This document shows positions 1-7,163 of a DNA stretch of 15,054 nt, piece by piece; the stretch's first letter is position 1, and each line of letters opens with the position of its first letter. Location of the stretch: positions 1-15,054 of the forward strand of contig JAZOAK010000020.1 in assembly GCA_045595445.1 (NCBI GenBank), written 5' to 3'. The translations under genes were made by a program, and so were the position numbers. Under the pieces are notes generated by a model that was not told where the DNA came from, searched no databases, and saw nothing but the letters and a program-made list of their open reading frames with translations. This DNA is from RGIG3009 sp045595445 (lineage in GTDB: Bacteria > Bacillota > Clostridia > Oscillospirales > Acutalibacteraceae).

Positions 1-216
1 TGCCAGGGACCGGCGCGGCCTTCGTCACGCCTTGCAGCGCGTACCGTTCGCAGCAGTTGTTCCAACGCTTCCAACGCGTACAACGCGTTAAAGGTGTTGA
101 CCGGTTGTTGACTCACTGCCAGCGCCACGCAGCGCCACGCACGGCCACGCAAGCGTTCACGCCGTGTGATTTCCTGTCCGCGTCCTGAAGGCCCTTTCCG
201 TGCAAATACGCGCAAA
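1..216. repeat. Left terminal inverted repeat (genome end)
   Basis: Positions 1-216 are the reverse complement of 14839-15054. By eye the first 141 bases match perfectly, followed by five mismatches at 142, 150, 155, 193 and 201. Similarity stops abruptly at about 216. Long terminal inverted repeats with a protein-primed polymerase gene mark a linear replicon that starts replication at both ends from a terminal protein; pneumococcal phage Cp-1 has a repeat of similar length, whereas phi29 has only 6 bp. No ORF lies inside. The repeat contains short tandem units (listed separately). Confidence 0.95.
62..151. repeat. Short tandem units inside the left terminal repeat
   Basis: There are three 9-bp units, CCAACGCTT (62-70), CCAACGCGT (71-79) and ACAACGCGT (80-88). 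GTTGAC occurs at 96-101 and 107-112, 11 bp apart. GCGCCACGCA occurs at 122-131 and 132-141, with a degenerate copy CGGCCACGCA at 142-151. Spacing of 9-11 bp, close to one helical turn, is what iterons or histone-like protein contacts look like. The mirrored set lies at 14904-14993. A role in replication initiation is inferred only. Confidence 0.6.
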
Positions 217-220
217 TACG

Positions 221-250
221 AACAGCCCCGAGCCGTAAAGCCCGGGGCTG
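221..250 (-). terminator. Putative late-operon terminator at the repeat border
   Basis: CAGCCCCG (223-230) and CGGGGCTG (243-250) form a perfect 8-bp GC-rich stem with a 12-nt loop. Read leftward it is followed by TTCGTATTTG, a modest U-rich tail. On the plus strand there is no T tract, so it fits ending the late (minus) transcript just before the terminal repeat. The tail is weaker than in a textbook terminator. Confidence 0.6.
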
Positions 251-302
251 CCCGTACATGATAAAAGTTTTGAAGGTTAAAAGCACATGGAAAAATTGCT
301 TC
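221..302 (-). ncRNA. Possible small RNA at the left end
   Basis: Defined by the promoter-like element at 309-337 and the hairpin at 223-250 on the minus strand. AAGCA and TGCTT can pair near the predicted 5' end with an 11-nt loop. It has no convincing ORF. The layout mirrors the small-RNA region at the right end. No known RNA family is recognised; it may be only the untranslated tail of the late mRNA. Confidence 0.25.
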
Positions 303-308
303 GTTTAA

Positions 309-337
309 ATTATATCATTTCTCCACGTTGTCCGCAA
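309..337 (-). promoter_or_regulatory. Putative outward promoter in the 3' end of the holin gene
   Basis: On the minus strand, TTGCGG (332-337), a 17-nt spacer and TATAAT (309-314). The base triplet TGA just upstream of TATAAT makes an extended -10 element. Transcription would start near 302 and run to the hairpin at 223-250, giving an RNA of roughly 80 nt. The -35 lies in the holin coding sequence and the match could be chance. Confidence 0.4.
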
Positions 338-566
338 TACCGTTTTCCGGTTCTTTCTTTTCTTCAACCGGCTTTGCGGCCGCCGCGTCCGTGATAGCTT
401 CTCCGATTATGTAAGCTATAACAGAACCTGCCGCCAGGATCAGAGCGGAAATTCTGTCCGCCAGCTCCGGAGATCCTGCGAAGAGCGCTACGACAGCGAC
501 GGCGAAACCTGCGACCGCAAGCCAGAATTTCCTTGAAGCCAGTTTTTTCTTCCAGTCAATCTTCAT
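315..566 (-). CDS. Holin, two membrane segments
   Basis: An 83-residue protein that probably accumulates in the cytoplasmic membrane and opens it to release the endolysin at the end of infection. The N-terminus MKIDWKKKLASRKFW followed by a hydrophobic run resembles the phage holin family of Gram-positive phages that starts with MKINWKVRLKN. Two membrane segments are visible at about residues 14-31 and 41-58, and the C-terminal tail (about 65-83) is highly charged, as in many holins. Its start overlaps the upstream coiled-coil gene by 4 nt (ATGA), with AAGGGGG as ribosome site. It is the last gene of the late operon, next to the endolysin, which supports the role. Confidence 0.85.
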   Translation of the reverse strand: MKIDWKKKLASRKFWLAVAGFAVAVVALFAGSPELADRISALILAAGSVIAYIIGEAITDAAAAKPVEEKKEPENGIADNVEK

Positions 567-745
567 GCTACACGCCCCCTTAAATTTTCAATAGTGTGTG
601 ACAGCTCGTCGACGCGCTTTTCGATCTGATCCATTCTATACGATAAAAGCGCTGTTTGTTTTCTATTTGCGAAATAAGATCCAAGAAACGTTCCCAGGAA
701 TGAGAGAACGGCGACGATCAGTGAAATATAAGCGCTGCTATCCAT
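563..745 (-). CDS. Small membrane-anchored coiled-coil protein (XhlA/holin-accessory-like)
   Basis: A 60-residue protein with an N-terminal membrane segment (about residues 6-27, ISLIVAVLSFLGTFLGSYF) and a C-terminal heptad-rich helix (about 34-58, RMDQIEKRVDELSHTIENL). This architecture matches hemolysin XhlA-like or holin-accessory proteins common beside endolysins in Bacillota phages. It starts inside the end of the endolysin gene (8-nt overlap; AAGGAG about 11 nt upstream) and shares ATGA with the holin start, so the three are translationally coupled. Likely role: membrane partner that modulates lysis timing. The function is inferred from shape and position. Confidence 0.75.
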   Translation of the reverse strand: MDSSAYISLIVAVLSFLGTFLGSYFANRKQTALLSYRMDQIEKRVDELSHTIENLRGRVA

Positions 746-1427
746 TGTTTATTATCTCCTTTATTTGTTCCAGCTTCACGCGAAGCTGTGTATTTTCAGC
801 TTCAAGCTTTCCGTATTTTTCGGAAAGCATTTTATATACAGACTCCCAGTCTGTCACCGGCGGCTGTTCGATTTCATAATCAATAAAAGACGTCTTACCG
901 TGCGCCCACCATTTCCGGACCGGCACGGCGTCCGGATTCAGTCTGTTTGCAATCAGCGTACGCTGAACGCCGCACTTCCAGGCCGGCGTGGCTTCGATCA
1001 CGTAGCCGCCGCCGATCGATACGCCCACGTGGGAGAATTCCTGATCGTAGAACAGGATTTCTCCAGGTTCAGGATCAGTGCTGAAATCTTCGGATATATC
1101 GTAGCTGTACGCTTCGTAAAGCTTCCTGATCGTGAAATCCGGCACTTTGTTTGATTCATATTTAGCGCCGCCGTAAGCTTTCGCAGGCGCCGCGCTGAAG
1201 CCCCACAGGCAGCCCTTTATTAAGCAAACGCAATCGAAGCCGAAGCTGACCGGTTTTGTGTTTGTGTGCGCCGCGATCACGGCAGCGTTCGCCTTGTTCC
1301 AGCTGTAGTTTTTGTCGTACCAGTCGCCGCCGGGATTCAACAGGCGCTGGCCGAAGCCGCCCTGAAGATAGCATGACGGATTGTCGAGCGCTTTATTTAA
1401 TTTTTCCAAAAACACTTGAAGTTTCAT
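738..1427 (-). CDS. Endolysin, NlpC/P60-type cysteine peptidase
   Basis: A 229-residue peptidoglycan hydrolase candidate. The catalytic cysteine appears as GFDCVCLIKG (C66, possibly C68), the histidine as FSHVGVSIGGGYVIEA (H133), preceded by PGEILF (121-126), which is the usual order in NlpC/P60 peptidases. After about residue 180 the catalytic domain ends and a coiled coil (about 194-226) follows. There is no signal peptide or recognisable wall-binding repeat. It lies between the packaging ATPase and the holin genes, with AAAGGAG upstream of the ATG. A tail-borne hydrolase is less likely given the position, but no other hydrolase gene exists in this genome, so a dual role cannot be excluded. 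Confidence 0.85.
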   Translation of the reverse strand: MKLQVFLEKLNKALDNPSCYLQGGFGQRLLNPGGDWYDKNYSWNKANAAVIAAHTNTKPVSFGFDCVCLIKGCLWGFSAAPAKAYGGAKYESNKVPDFTIRKLYEAYSYDISEDFSTDPEPGEILFYDQEFSHVGVSIGGGYVIEATPAWKCGVQRTLIANRLNPDAVPVRKWWAHGKTSFIDYEIEQPPVTDWESVYKMLSEKYGKLEAENTQLRVKLEQIKEIINNG

Positions 1428-1441
1428 CTTCTCATTCTCCT

Positions 1442-2533
1442 TTATAGGATAGCTATATTATAGCACGTTTTCAGACGCGCCGCACCTGTCAATAGTGATT
1501 CTTCGTCCGTAAATTTACACTTTCCCAGGGAAAGCGCTTTTCTTATCGAGAGTATAAGGCCCATCGGAACAACGGTCTTATCACGCCGGGCTTCGCGCAA
1601 AACGGCCGTGTAGGTTTTCTGCGCGTATTTCTGCGCGAATTCCTTATTACACGCTTCAATATAAATAACGCCGTTTGCCGGCATTATAAGCAGGTAGCCG
1701 TCGTCCGTAAATTCGATTGCGTAAACGCCGTTGACGGTTTCGTCCGCCGCCGGTTCTTTTATCAGCTCACCGTAAGCCAGATTGAAATGTCCGGAAGCTA
1801 TGTCGCCGTAGCGTGTTCCTTTTACCATTTTCCGAAAAGCGTTGTTGTCGTCGTTCTCGACGTCAGGCGGCACAGGGACGTTCCAGGATACGCGGTTAAA
1901 CGTTCGTTTTATCAGGCCCGGCTTGTCAAGATCGCCCATTGTGACGCCGAACAGCGCGTAGAGCGGATCAAGTTTGTTCAGAGCGTTTCCAAGAAAAATT
2001 GCCGTCACCCGGTTTTCGTCACGGTCTATCGTGTGGTAGGCCGTCAGGAATAAATCAATAAGTATTTCCGCGGCCCCTGCTTCGAGCTTCTGGCGCATGG
2101 CTTCGTCCCAGATCATCCAGCTAACGTTGAACAGTGAAGAATCGTTTTTTGAATCTTCGTCCGCTCCGGAAAGTGCTATGCAGTGTCCGAGCAGCTGCCA
2201 GCTTTCCTCTTCGTTTCTTCTTACGTAAAGATATTCTGTTGTGTAGCGCGTTTGCAGCTGCGGAAATTCGCAAAACATAACCTTACGCACCCACTTTTTC
2301 AACGCGCCGCGATCCATAAGCTTTTTTGTCGGTACCGTCAGGCAGAATTCGACGTTGTTTGCCAGGCAGTGTTCAATTATCGTTTTCTGCGTAGTGTACG
2401 ATTTGCCCGGACCGCGGCCGCCGTAAAGCTGGATAAAATGTTCTTTTTGCGTCAGAAGAAACTTTGCGATTTCCGGGCGCAGCTCATCTTTCAACATGCC
2501 TTCGCCCAGATATTCGCCCTTGCGTGCTGCCAT
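1442..2533 (-). CDS. Genome packaging ATPase, phi29 gp16-like
   Basis: A 363-residue ATPase that drives DNA into the prohead; in phi29 the homologue forms a ring on the pRNA-connector complex. Walker A is GGRGPGKS (38-45) after FIQLY. Walker B is VSWMIWDEAM with D143-E144. Length is close to phi29 gp16 (332 aa), and the N-terminal ATPase core followed by a C-terminal domain fits. Its ATG shares one base with the tail knob stop (TAATG), with GGGGTGA about 8 nt upstream, which supports the first Met over M13. It sits before the lysis genes, whereas in phi29 gene 16 follows them. Its presence implies a pRNA-type partner RNA. Confidence 0.92.
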   Translation of the reverse strand: MAARKGEYLGEGMLKDELRPEIAKFLLTQKEHFIQLYGGRGPGKSYTTQKTIIEHCLANNVEFCLTVPTKKLMDRGALKKWVRKVMFCEFPQLQTRYTTEYLYVRRNEEESWQLLGHCIALSGADEDSKNDSSLFNVSWMIWDEAMRQKLEAGAAEILIDLFLTAYHTIDRDENRVTAIFLGNALNKLDPLYALFGVTMGDLDKPGLIKRTFNRVSWNVPVPPDVENDDNNAFRKMVKGTRYGDIASGHFNLAYGELIKEPAADETVNGVYAIEFTDDGYLLIMPANGVIYIEACNKEFAQKYAQKTYTAVLREARRDKTVVPMGLILSIRKALSLGKCKFTDEESLLTGAARLKTCYNIAIL

Positions 2534-4128
2534 TAGTAAATCACCCCGGAAAGCAGAAGGTTTTTGATCTCGTCGCGTTCGATCTCTGTTGCGCTGGTAA
2601 AGCCGTCAAGCGTAACGGTTCCCATTTGCGCGTAACCTGTGCCGGCAAGCGCCGACAGCGTGCGGAAGGCGCCGTCCGGTTTACCGTATTCCGCGGCAAA
2701 CGCGGTCGGATCAGTCGAGCTGTTTGACGTCTTTTTATAAAGTTTAGCTGCCGGGTATACGATATGCGGCTGCGGCGTAGCAACGTAGGATATAAGCGCG
2801 TTGTACGGGCTGCCGCCGTTGCTGGTACCGTTCAGCTTCAGACTGGCCGCCTTTTGATATTCCAGCTTCTGTTCTGAAAGCGCGAAATTCGCTGCGCCGA
2901 TTCCCAGCGACGCAATCGTAGCAGGGATCGTTGCGCCTTCAGTCACTATTCCCGAAACTATACCGCCGACAGCTGTTCCCACCATTGACAGAATCTGCGC
3001 GTTTCGTGTTTCCTTTTCCGCGTTATATGACGCGTCCGTGATAAAGTTTGCGGAATAGTTATTCGGAAACGTTGTATAATCGACGCGCTGATAGTTGGCG
3101 CTGGACGCAAGCGTCATACTTGTTGCACCGGTTCCGAGTGATACAACATACTGATTGCCGCCGAAGTCGTAACTGATTTCTACGCAAAGGTAATAACCTG
3201 TATACGACGGAAGCCCGAGATTGTCAAGATCAACGTTGATTTGTCCCACGTAAGGAATATCGATCAGACGCTGCGCTTTCCTGTCCGCGTATGAAAGGCA
3301 CGTATCGGCAAACGCAAGATATCGTTTTGCGTGATAGTCTTCCGCGCTTATCTCCCAGCAGTCAGGATCAACGTCTGATTCAATCGAAACCAGTATTTCA
3401 GCCGGATATCTTTCGTTTTTAATTTTAAAGATTTCCGGAGAACCAAAGGAAGCAACGCGCGTTTTTGTAAGCCCGGAAACGTCAAGCCATCGGACAACAG
3501 TTACTGAAACAATCGTATTTGCAACAGCAACGGCCAGCTGTTCGTTGCTTCCAATCAGCGAATAATACCTGTCTACAAACGCCTGATACGTCACAGGCGT
3601 AAATATGATATATCGCATTTGATTTGTTGCTTTAAGCCCGGCCGTTGTATATCCGCGATAATCCATGTACCGAATCGCCATGACGATATACGGATTGTCT
3701 CCTGTGGCGTCCCCTGTATCGGCAAGCGTTGTCGGGCTTATTGACGTTTTAACCGGCGGCAGGTTATACACCAGGCGCGGATCGTAGCGGCGGCTGTCTC
3801 CCAGTCCGGAATAAATAACGGTTCCGGATTGCGTTTTAATTGTAGAAGCGAAGGTTTGGAGAAGATCGCAGCGGAGAGACAGGCGCCACACGGTACCGGA
3901 AAGCCACGTAGTATTCGTAACGAAATAATACCTGTAGAAGGTGTCAATGTACGCGTACGTCCACAACGGTTTTGACGTGCTGTTTATGTTAATATAAATC
4001 CGGTCCACGTCCTGGTTTCCTTCGAAGCCGTAATCCGCCGTTATTTCAAGCTTGTTTCCCGATGACGTCGGAAGTGTTTTTTCAAGAATATTCGATTTGC
4101 CGCTGTACCGGTACAATGTCACTTTCAT
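2533..4128 (-). CDS. Tail knob / distal tube protein, phi29 gp9-like
   Basis: A 531-residue protein that should form the hexameric distal tail tube and help DNA cross the membrane. The N-terminal region contains YAYIDTFYRYYFVTNTTWLSG (about 58-78) followed by RCDLLQTFASTIK (86-98), the pattern typical of gp9-family tail proteins. Residues about 376-416 are an unusually hydrophobic Gly/Ala/Ile stretch (AQILSMVGTAVGGIVSGIV onward), at the place where phi29 gp9 carries its membrane-active loop. The C-terminus (ERDEIKNLLLSGVIY) also resembles the family. AAGGAGTGA precedes the ATG. In phi29 gene 9 precedes the collar genes; here it follows them. Confidence 0.88.
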   Translation of the reverse strand: MKVTLYRYSGKSNILEKTLPTSSGNKLEITADYGFEGNQDVDRIYININSTSKPLWTYAYIDTFYRYYFVTNTTWLSGTVWRLSLRCDLLQTFASTIKTQSGTVIYSGLGDSRRYDPRLVYNLPPVKTSISPTTLADTGDATGDNPYIVMAIRYMDYRGYTTAGLKATNQMRYIIFTPVTYQAFVDRYYSLIGSNEQLAVAVANTIVSVTVVRWLDVSGLTKTRVASFGSPEIFKIKNERYPAEILVSIESDVDPDCWEISAEDYHAKRYLAFADTCLSYADRKAQRLIDIPYVGQINVDLDNLGLPSYTGYYLCVEISYDFGGNQYVVSLGTGATSMTLASSANYQRVDYTTFPNNYSANFITDASYNAEKETRNAQILSMVGTAVGGIVSGIVTEGATIPATIASLGIGAANFALSEQKLEYQKAASLKLNGTSNGGSPYNALISYVATPQPHIVYPAAKLYKKTSNSSTDPTAFAAEYGKPDGAFRTLSALAGTGYAQMGTVTLDGFTSATEIERDEIKNLLLSGVIY

Positions 4129-4141
4129 TTCGAATCACTCC

Positions 4142-4873
4142 TTAAAGTGTCGGAACATTCATAAACGTAAACGGAAGCCCCTTCAGATCAGCGAGAACGT
4201 CGCCGCCGGAAATAGTCGTCGCGCCTTCCAGAACAAACGCGCCCTTTGTAAGCGTGATCGTTCCCAGCCCGTCTTCAATTATATTCAGCTGCACTTCAGC
4301 CCAGACAGGCCACGTTACGTCGCTTTCGGTATGCAGCCAGGATATAACGGTTTTAAGCGTCATTCCGTCAAGGCCGCCGTAGTTATGGTTGTTGCTGTCT
4401 GTAAGCCGTACAGGAATAATATTATTATCGAACGCGTCCGTGCCGGCAACATAAACGATTTCGAATAAGAACATACCGTCAACAAGCTTCCACTGTCCGA
4501 CTGAATAACCGCCGACCGTAGCGCCGCCGGCAATACCGCCGCCCTGCGGCACGTTGTACGTTGTGCCGGCAACGGTGATCGTTTCCAGGGTACCTTCGGA
4601 ACCTGTAGCGGAAACTTCGGTTCCCTGCGGCACGTTGTACGTTACGCCGTCAACGGTTATCGTCTGGATCTCACCGCCGGAAGCCGTCGCGGATACCGTG
4701 GATTTCGTCGCAAGCGTGGTTTCGATCTCGTAAATTTTGTTTGTCATTTCCGCCACTTTGTATTCCAGAAGATCGAGCTTCTGAAGGAAAGTAAGCGTGT
4801 CTGATTCCGACGTCGGAAGGATAGGGTAAGGTTTTTTGCCAAACAACATTTTAATTATCTCCTTTATTTTCAT
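4142..4873 (-). CDS. Repeat-containing structural protein, candidate fibre/adaptor
   Basis: No named homologue recognised. A 243-residue protein from the ATG at 4873: helical N-terminus with a probable coiled coil (about 24-57), then two tandem 27-residue repeats (VSATASGGEIQTITVDG at 60 onward, VSATGSEGTLETITVAG at 87 onward), each ending in TYNVPQG, a Gly-rich linker (110-125), and a beta-rich C-terminal domain. This is typical of phage fibres: anchor, repetitive beta shaft, distal head domain. It lies between lower collar and tail knob, close to where phi29 places its appendage gene, so it is a candidate receptor-binding protein. A TTG at 4888 would add five residues; ATG is preferred because GGTGA sits just upstream and it begins right after the previous stop. 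Confidence 0.75.
   Translation of the reverse strand: MKIKEIIKMLFGKKPYPILPTSESDTLTFLQKLDLLEYKVAEMTNKIYEIETTLATKSTVSATASGGEIQTITVDGVTYNVPQGTEVSATGSEGTLETITVAGTTYNVPQGGGIAGGATVGGYSVGQWKLVDGMFLFEIVYVAGTDAFDNNIIPVRLTDSNNHNYGGLDGMTLKTVISWLHTESDVTWPVWAEVQLNIIEDGLGTITLTKGAFVLEGATTISGGDVLADLKGLPFTFMNVPTL
4542..4703 (-). repeat. 81-bp tandem repeat in the fibre-like gene
   Basis: Two consecutive 81-bp units encode the 27-residue repeats. The block ccctgcggcacgttgtacgt recurs at 4542 and 4623 (plus strand), exactly 81 bp apart. The high identity of this block against more variable flanks suggests recent duplication or recombination of a shaft module. Confidence 0.75.
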
Positions 4874-4877
4874 ATTA

Positions 4878-5636
4878 TCACCAAACAAGCATAAACAGGC
4901 CGTCCGCCTGCATTTTATCGAATATTTGCGAATTCAAATCCAGGATCAACGCGCGGAACCGTTCGACGGCAGCCGCGACGTCAGAACCGTCCTTGCCGGC
5001 TCTGTGTTCCGTGACGTTTTGCGAGTCGGCCAGGTTGTTGTACGTGTCCGTGTAGCCGTTCGTGTCTGTTCCGGAAGCAACGTTTGTTTCCTGGCCGCTT
5101 TCGGCTGTCTGCGAAAGCTCGCGTTCCGTAGCCGCGGTCCCCAGCGCAACAATCGAATTTTTGTTTACACGTCCCGGCGTGAACGTATCCGTGCGGCCGT
5201 AGGTAGTCGAACCGGATCGGGAAAGCGAACCTGTCTTTTTCGACAGCTCGCCCGTTCTTGTCGTCCAGACGTCGATATTGTTTATTACGTCAGCTACGCT
5301 CGCGATATCCGACGCATAGAGCCGTTCGAAATATACCATATTCGTACGCAGCCATGCTTTCAGAACGTGCCTGAATCTGCCCATGCTGTCCTGGCCGATC
5401 TCATGGTAAAGGAATTTGTCCGTCCATTCTTCGACGAATTCCGTTTTATCCGCCGAAACGTTGTTATAGAAGGGCCAGTCTGTCGGGAACACATAGTCCG
5501 AAACGATCCGGTAATAGTCGCTGTCGTCCATTGACGTAATAACGTTCCAGGGCTTCGCGTCGGGATTTATTGACAGCTGCTGCGCAAGGTATACGCTCTC
5601 GCAATACTCTTTTATTGTCTGCGTGTATTTAGCCAT
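4878..5636 (-). CDS. Lower collar protein, phi29 gp11-like
   Basis: A 252-residue protein forming the ring that joins the portal to the tail tube. The signature is FLYHEIGQDSMGRFRHVLKAW (75-95) followed by MVYFERLY, closely matching the REIG...F...L..W...P.Y..LY pattern of gp11 proteins. Residues about 128-205 are Ser/Thr/Gly-rich and low in complexity, a probable flexible insertion, and a C-terminal helix follows (about 207-245). phi29 gp11 is slightly longer (293 aa). It overlaps the portal gene by 8 nt, with GGAAGGGGTG as ribosome site, indicating coupled translation of the two collar parts. Confidence 0.88.
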   Translation of the reverse strand: MAKYTQTIKEYCESVYLAQQLSINPDAKPWNVITSMDDSDYYRIVSDYVFPTDWPFYNNVSADKTEFVEEWTDKFLYHEIGQDSMGRFRHVLKAWLRTNMVYFERLYASDIASVADVINNIDVWTTRTGELSKKTGSLSRSGSTTYGRTDTFTPGRVNKNSIVALGTAATERELSQTAESGQETNVASGTDTNGYTDTYNNLADSQNVTEHRAGKDGSDVAAAVERFRALILDLNSQIFDKMQADGLFMLVW

Positions 5637-6498
5637 TGTTAAGCACCCCTTCCGCAGGATTCATTCCGGGTAATATGTAATTTACCACGTCGGAAACGAA
5701 TTTCGGTTCCACCGGTTCTTTCAGGTAATCGCCGAATCTGTCGTTAAGAAACTTTGCAGCGTTTCTGCGCGGCGCCATGAACGCTTCCTGGTAGATCATC
5801 AGTCCGCCGTTAGACGCTGCCACTTCGGACGTTATAAGGCGTTCCGCTTTCTGTGTGTTCGCACTGGCGATTCCGATCTGCAGCAAGTATTCGTCCATGA
5901 TCGCCTGCTGGAGCGTCCGCAGCTGAAGACCCGTAAAGTTCGCGCCGGTGTTCAGCACTTCCAGCGCGTCGGGCTGGAAATCTTCCGTAACGGCTATGAA
6001 TTCTTCGTTGTTATCAATGGCAGCGTAAGCGTTCCGGATTGACAGTTCCGTTTCTTTCGTAGCTTTGATAATGTAAGGCGTTTTCTGCGCGTTAGCGTTC
6101 AATTCGATAATACGATCCAGATTTGCAAGACGGAGCGCGTAATCAATCGCCAGCGGCGCCGTCGGACGCTTCAGCGTGTTGTTATACATTATCACGGAAT
6201 TTTCGTTCGTAAGCTGTGCTGTAAAGCCGTTTTTCGCGTTCACGGTACGGACAAGCGGAATTCCGTACAGGTTCGGCTTTGACGATCCGAAGCCCGACAG
6301 GGCCACAAGGGAGCCGTCCGCGATAAAGAATATGACGCGGCCGTTGAAAAACAGCTCCCTTTCGACGTACAGCGGATCGACCGTATCCGGAAGGTTCCAC
6401 TGTATCCTGGATACGGCCGCCAGCTGCAAACGTTCAAGCCATGTATCAAACGTTGTAAGGTTGCGCGCAAGAGCGCGCGTTTCTTTGTTCGGGATCAT
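5629..6498 (-). CDS. Portal / upper collar connector, phi29 gp10-like
   Basis: A 289-residue connector that should form the dodecameric channel at the capsid vertex through which DNA enters and leaves. Family traits include W-x-LP-x-x-VD-x-x-x-x-E-x-x-LF-x-x-G-x-x-x-FF (34-58), the NANAQKTPYII segment (134-144) and a C-terminal region with QKAERLITSEVAASNG, all seen in gp10 portals. Length is near phi29 gp10 (309 aa). GGGG lies about 10 nt before the ATG. It is followed directly by the lower collar gene, as in phi29. Confidence 0.9.
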   Translation of the reverse strand: MIPNKETRALARNLTTFDTWLERLQLAAVSRIQWNLPDTVDPLYVERELFFNGRVIFFIADGSLVALSGFGSSKPNLYGIPLVRTVNAKNGFTAQLTNENSVIMYNNTLKRPTAPLAIDYALRLANLDRIIELNANAQKTPYIIKATKETELSIRNAYAAIDNNEEFIAVTEDFQPDALEVLNTGANFTGLQLRTLQQAIMDEYLLQIGIASANTQKAERLITSEVAASNGGLMIYQEAFMAPRRNAAKFLNDRFGDYLKEPVEPKFVSDVVNYILPGMNPAEGVLNNG

Positions 6499-6522
6499 AA
6501 GGATTTACCCCTTTTTTCTAAA

Positions 6523-7146
6523 TTAACTATTAGAATAATGTTCTGTAATAGTCAACGACGTAATCGCTGCGCCGCTTGTATTACCTTCTAATGTAAAGGT
6601 GCTTGAATTTGCAGGATCAAAAAATCCTGCGTAGATCGCAGAGGTAGCAGTCGATGTTCCTAATTGTGTTATTTGAAAAATTTTGTAAGCAGACATAACG
6701 ACAGGCGTTGTCATTGTATAATTGACGTTTACAAGAACAGGAGTTCCGGCTAAAATCGCGCTTTTTATATCGTCAACAACAAGATTTAAACCTGTAACTG
6801 TAACCGTGCCGTTATCTTCAAGATCGGAAAATTGCTGATCGGTTAAATCAATTTGATAATATAACGACGAACTACCGCCGCCTGCTTCAATCTTGTACTT
6901 CGTATCCCCTACCTGCAAACCTTCAAGCGCAGCTTCCGTTCCTGCAAGCGTAGGATTAGCGACAACGTTTATCGGCTGCTCTACTTTGTATTTAGTTTCC
7001 CCGACTTCAAGCCCGGTCAAAGCAGCTTCTGTGCCGGCTAATGTCGGATTCGCCGTAACCTTTGTTGCGTCTCCGGCTTTTGCGACGGCTGCGTCGATCT
7101 CCGCGCCGGTATATTTCGATTTATAAAATTTTTTCCAGAAAGCCAT
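6523..7146 (-). CDS. Head fibre protein with tandem repeats (gp8.5-like position)
   Basis: A 207-residue protein. The N-terminus has YTGAEIDAAVAKA (12-24), a motif seen at the start of many phage structural fibres. Two 31-residue repeats follow, each with ANPTLAGTEAAL and a VG-x-TKYK end (about 28-58 and 59-89), then a Gly/Ser linker and a beta-rich C-terminal domain (about 94-207). It sits just after the capsid gene, where phi29 has head fibre gene 8.5, so it probably decorates the capsid and may aid attachment. The distal-domain DNA (about 6530-6900) is visibly richer in A+T than its neighbours, suggesting exchange of the tip. AAAGGAG lies 9 nt before the ATG. Confidence 0.8.
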   Translation of the reverse strand: MAFWKKFYKSKYTGAEIDAAVAKAGDATKVTANPTLAGTEAALTGLEVGETKYKVEQPINVVANPTLAGTEAALEGLQVGDTKYKIEAGGGSSSLYYQIDLTDQQFSDLEDNGTVTVTGLNLVVDDIKSAILAGTPVLVNVNYTMTTPVVMSAYKIFQITQLGTSTATSAIYAGFFDPANSSTFTLEGNTSGAAITSLTITEHYSNS

Positions 7147-7163
7147 GATTTTATCTCCTTTCT

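Larger units (their letters stand above)
217..314. other. Non-coding segment between left repeat and holin
   Basis: About 100 bases without a usable ORF. On the minus strand it holds a promoter-like TATAAT at its right edge and a strong hairpin at its left edge, so a short leftward transcript could cover it. Nothing else is recognisable. Confidence 0.5.

Noticed and set aside
62..151. CRISPR array in the repeated part of the terminal repeat
   Set aside because: Units are 9-11 bp and contiguous, with no spacers.
1..216. Inverted repeats as insertion-sequence or transposon ends
   Set aside because: The enclosed genes are a full phage set with a protein-primed polymerase; no transposase is present, and the repeats are at the exact window ends.
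4836..5534. 232-codon plus-strand ORF opposite the lower collar gene
   Set aside because: Antisense shadow; composition is Arg/Val-rich without domains, and the minus-strand protein is a clear gp11 homologue.
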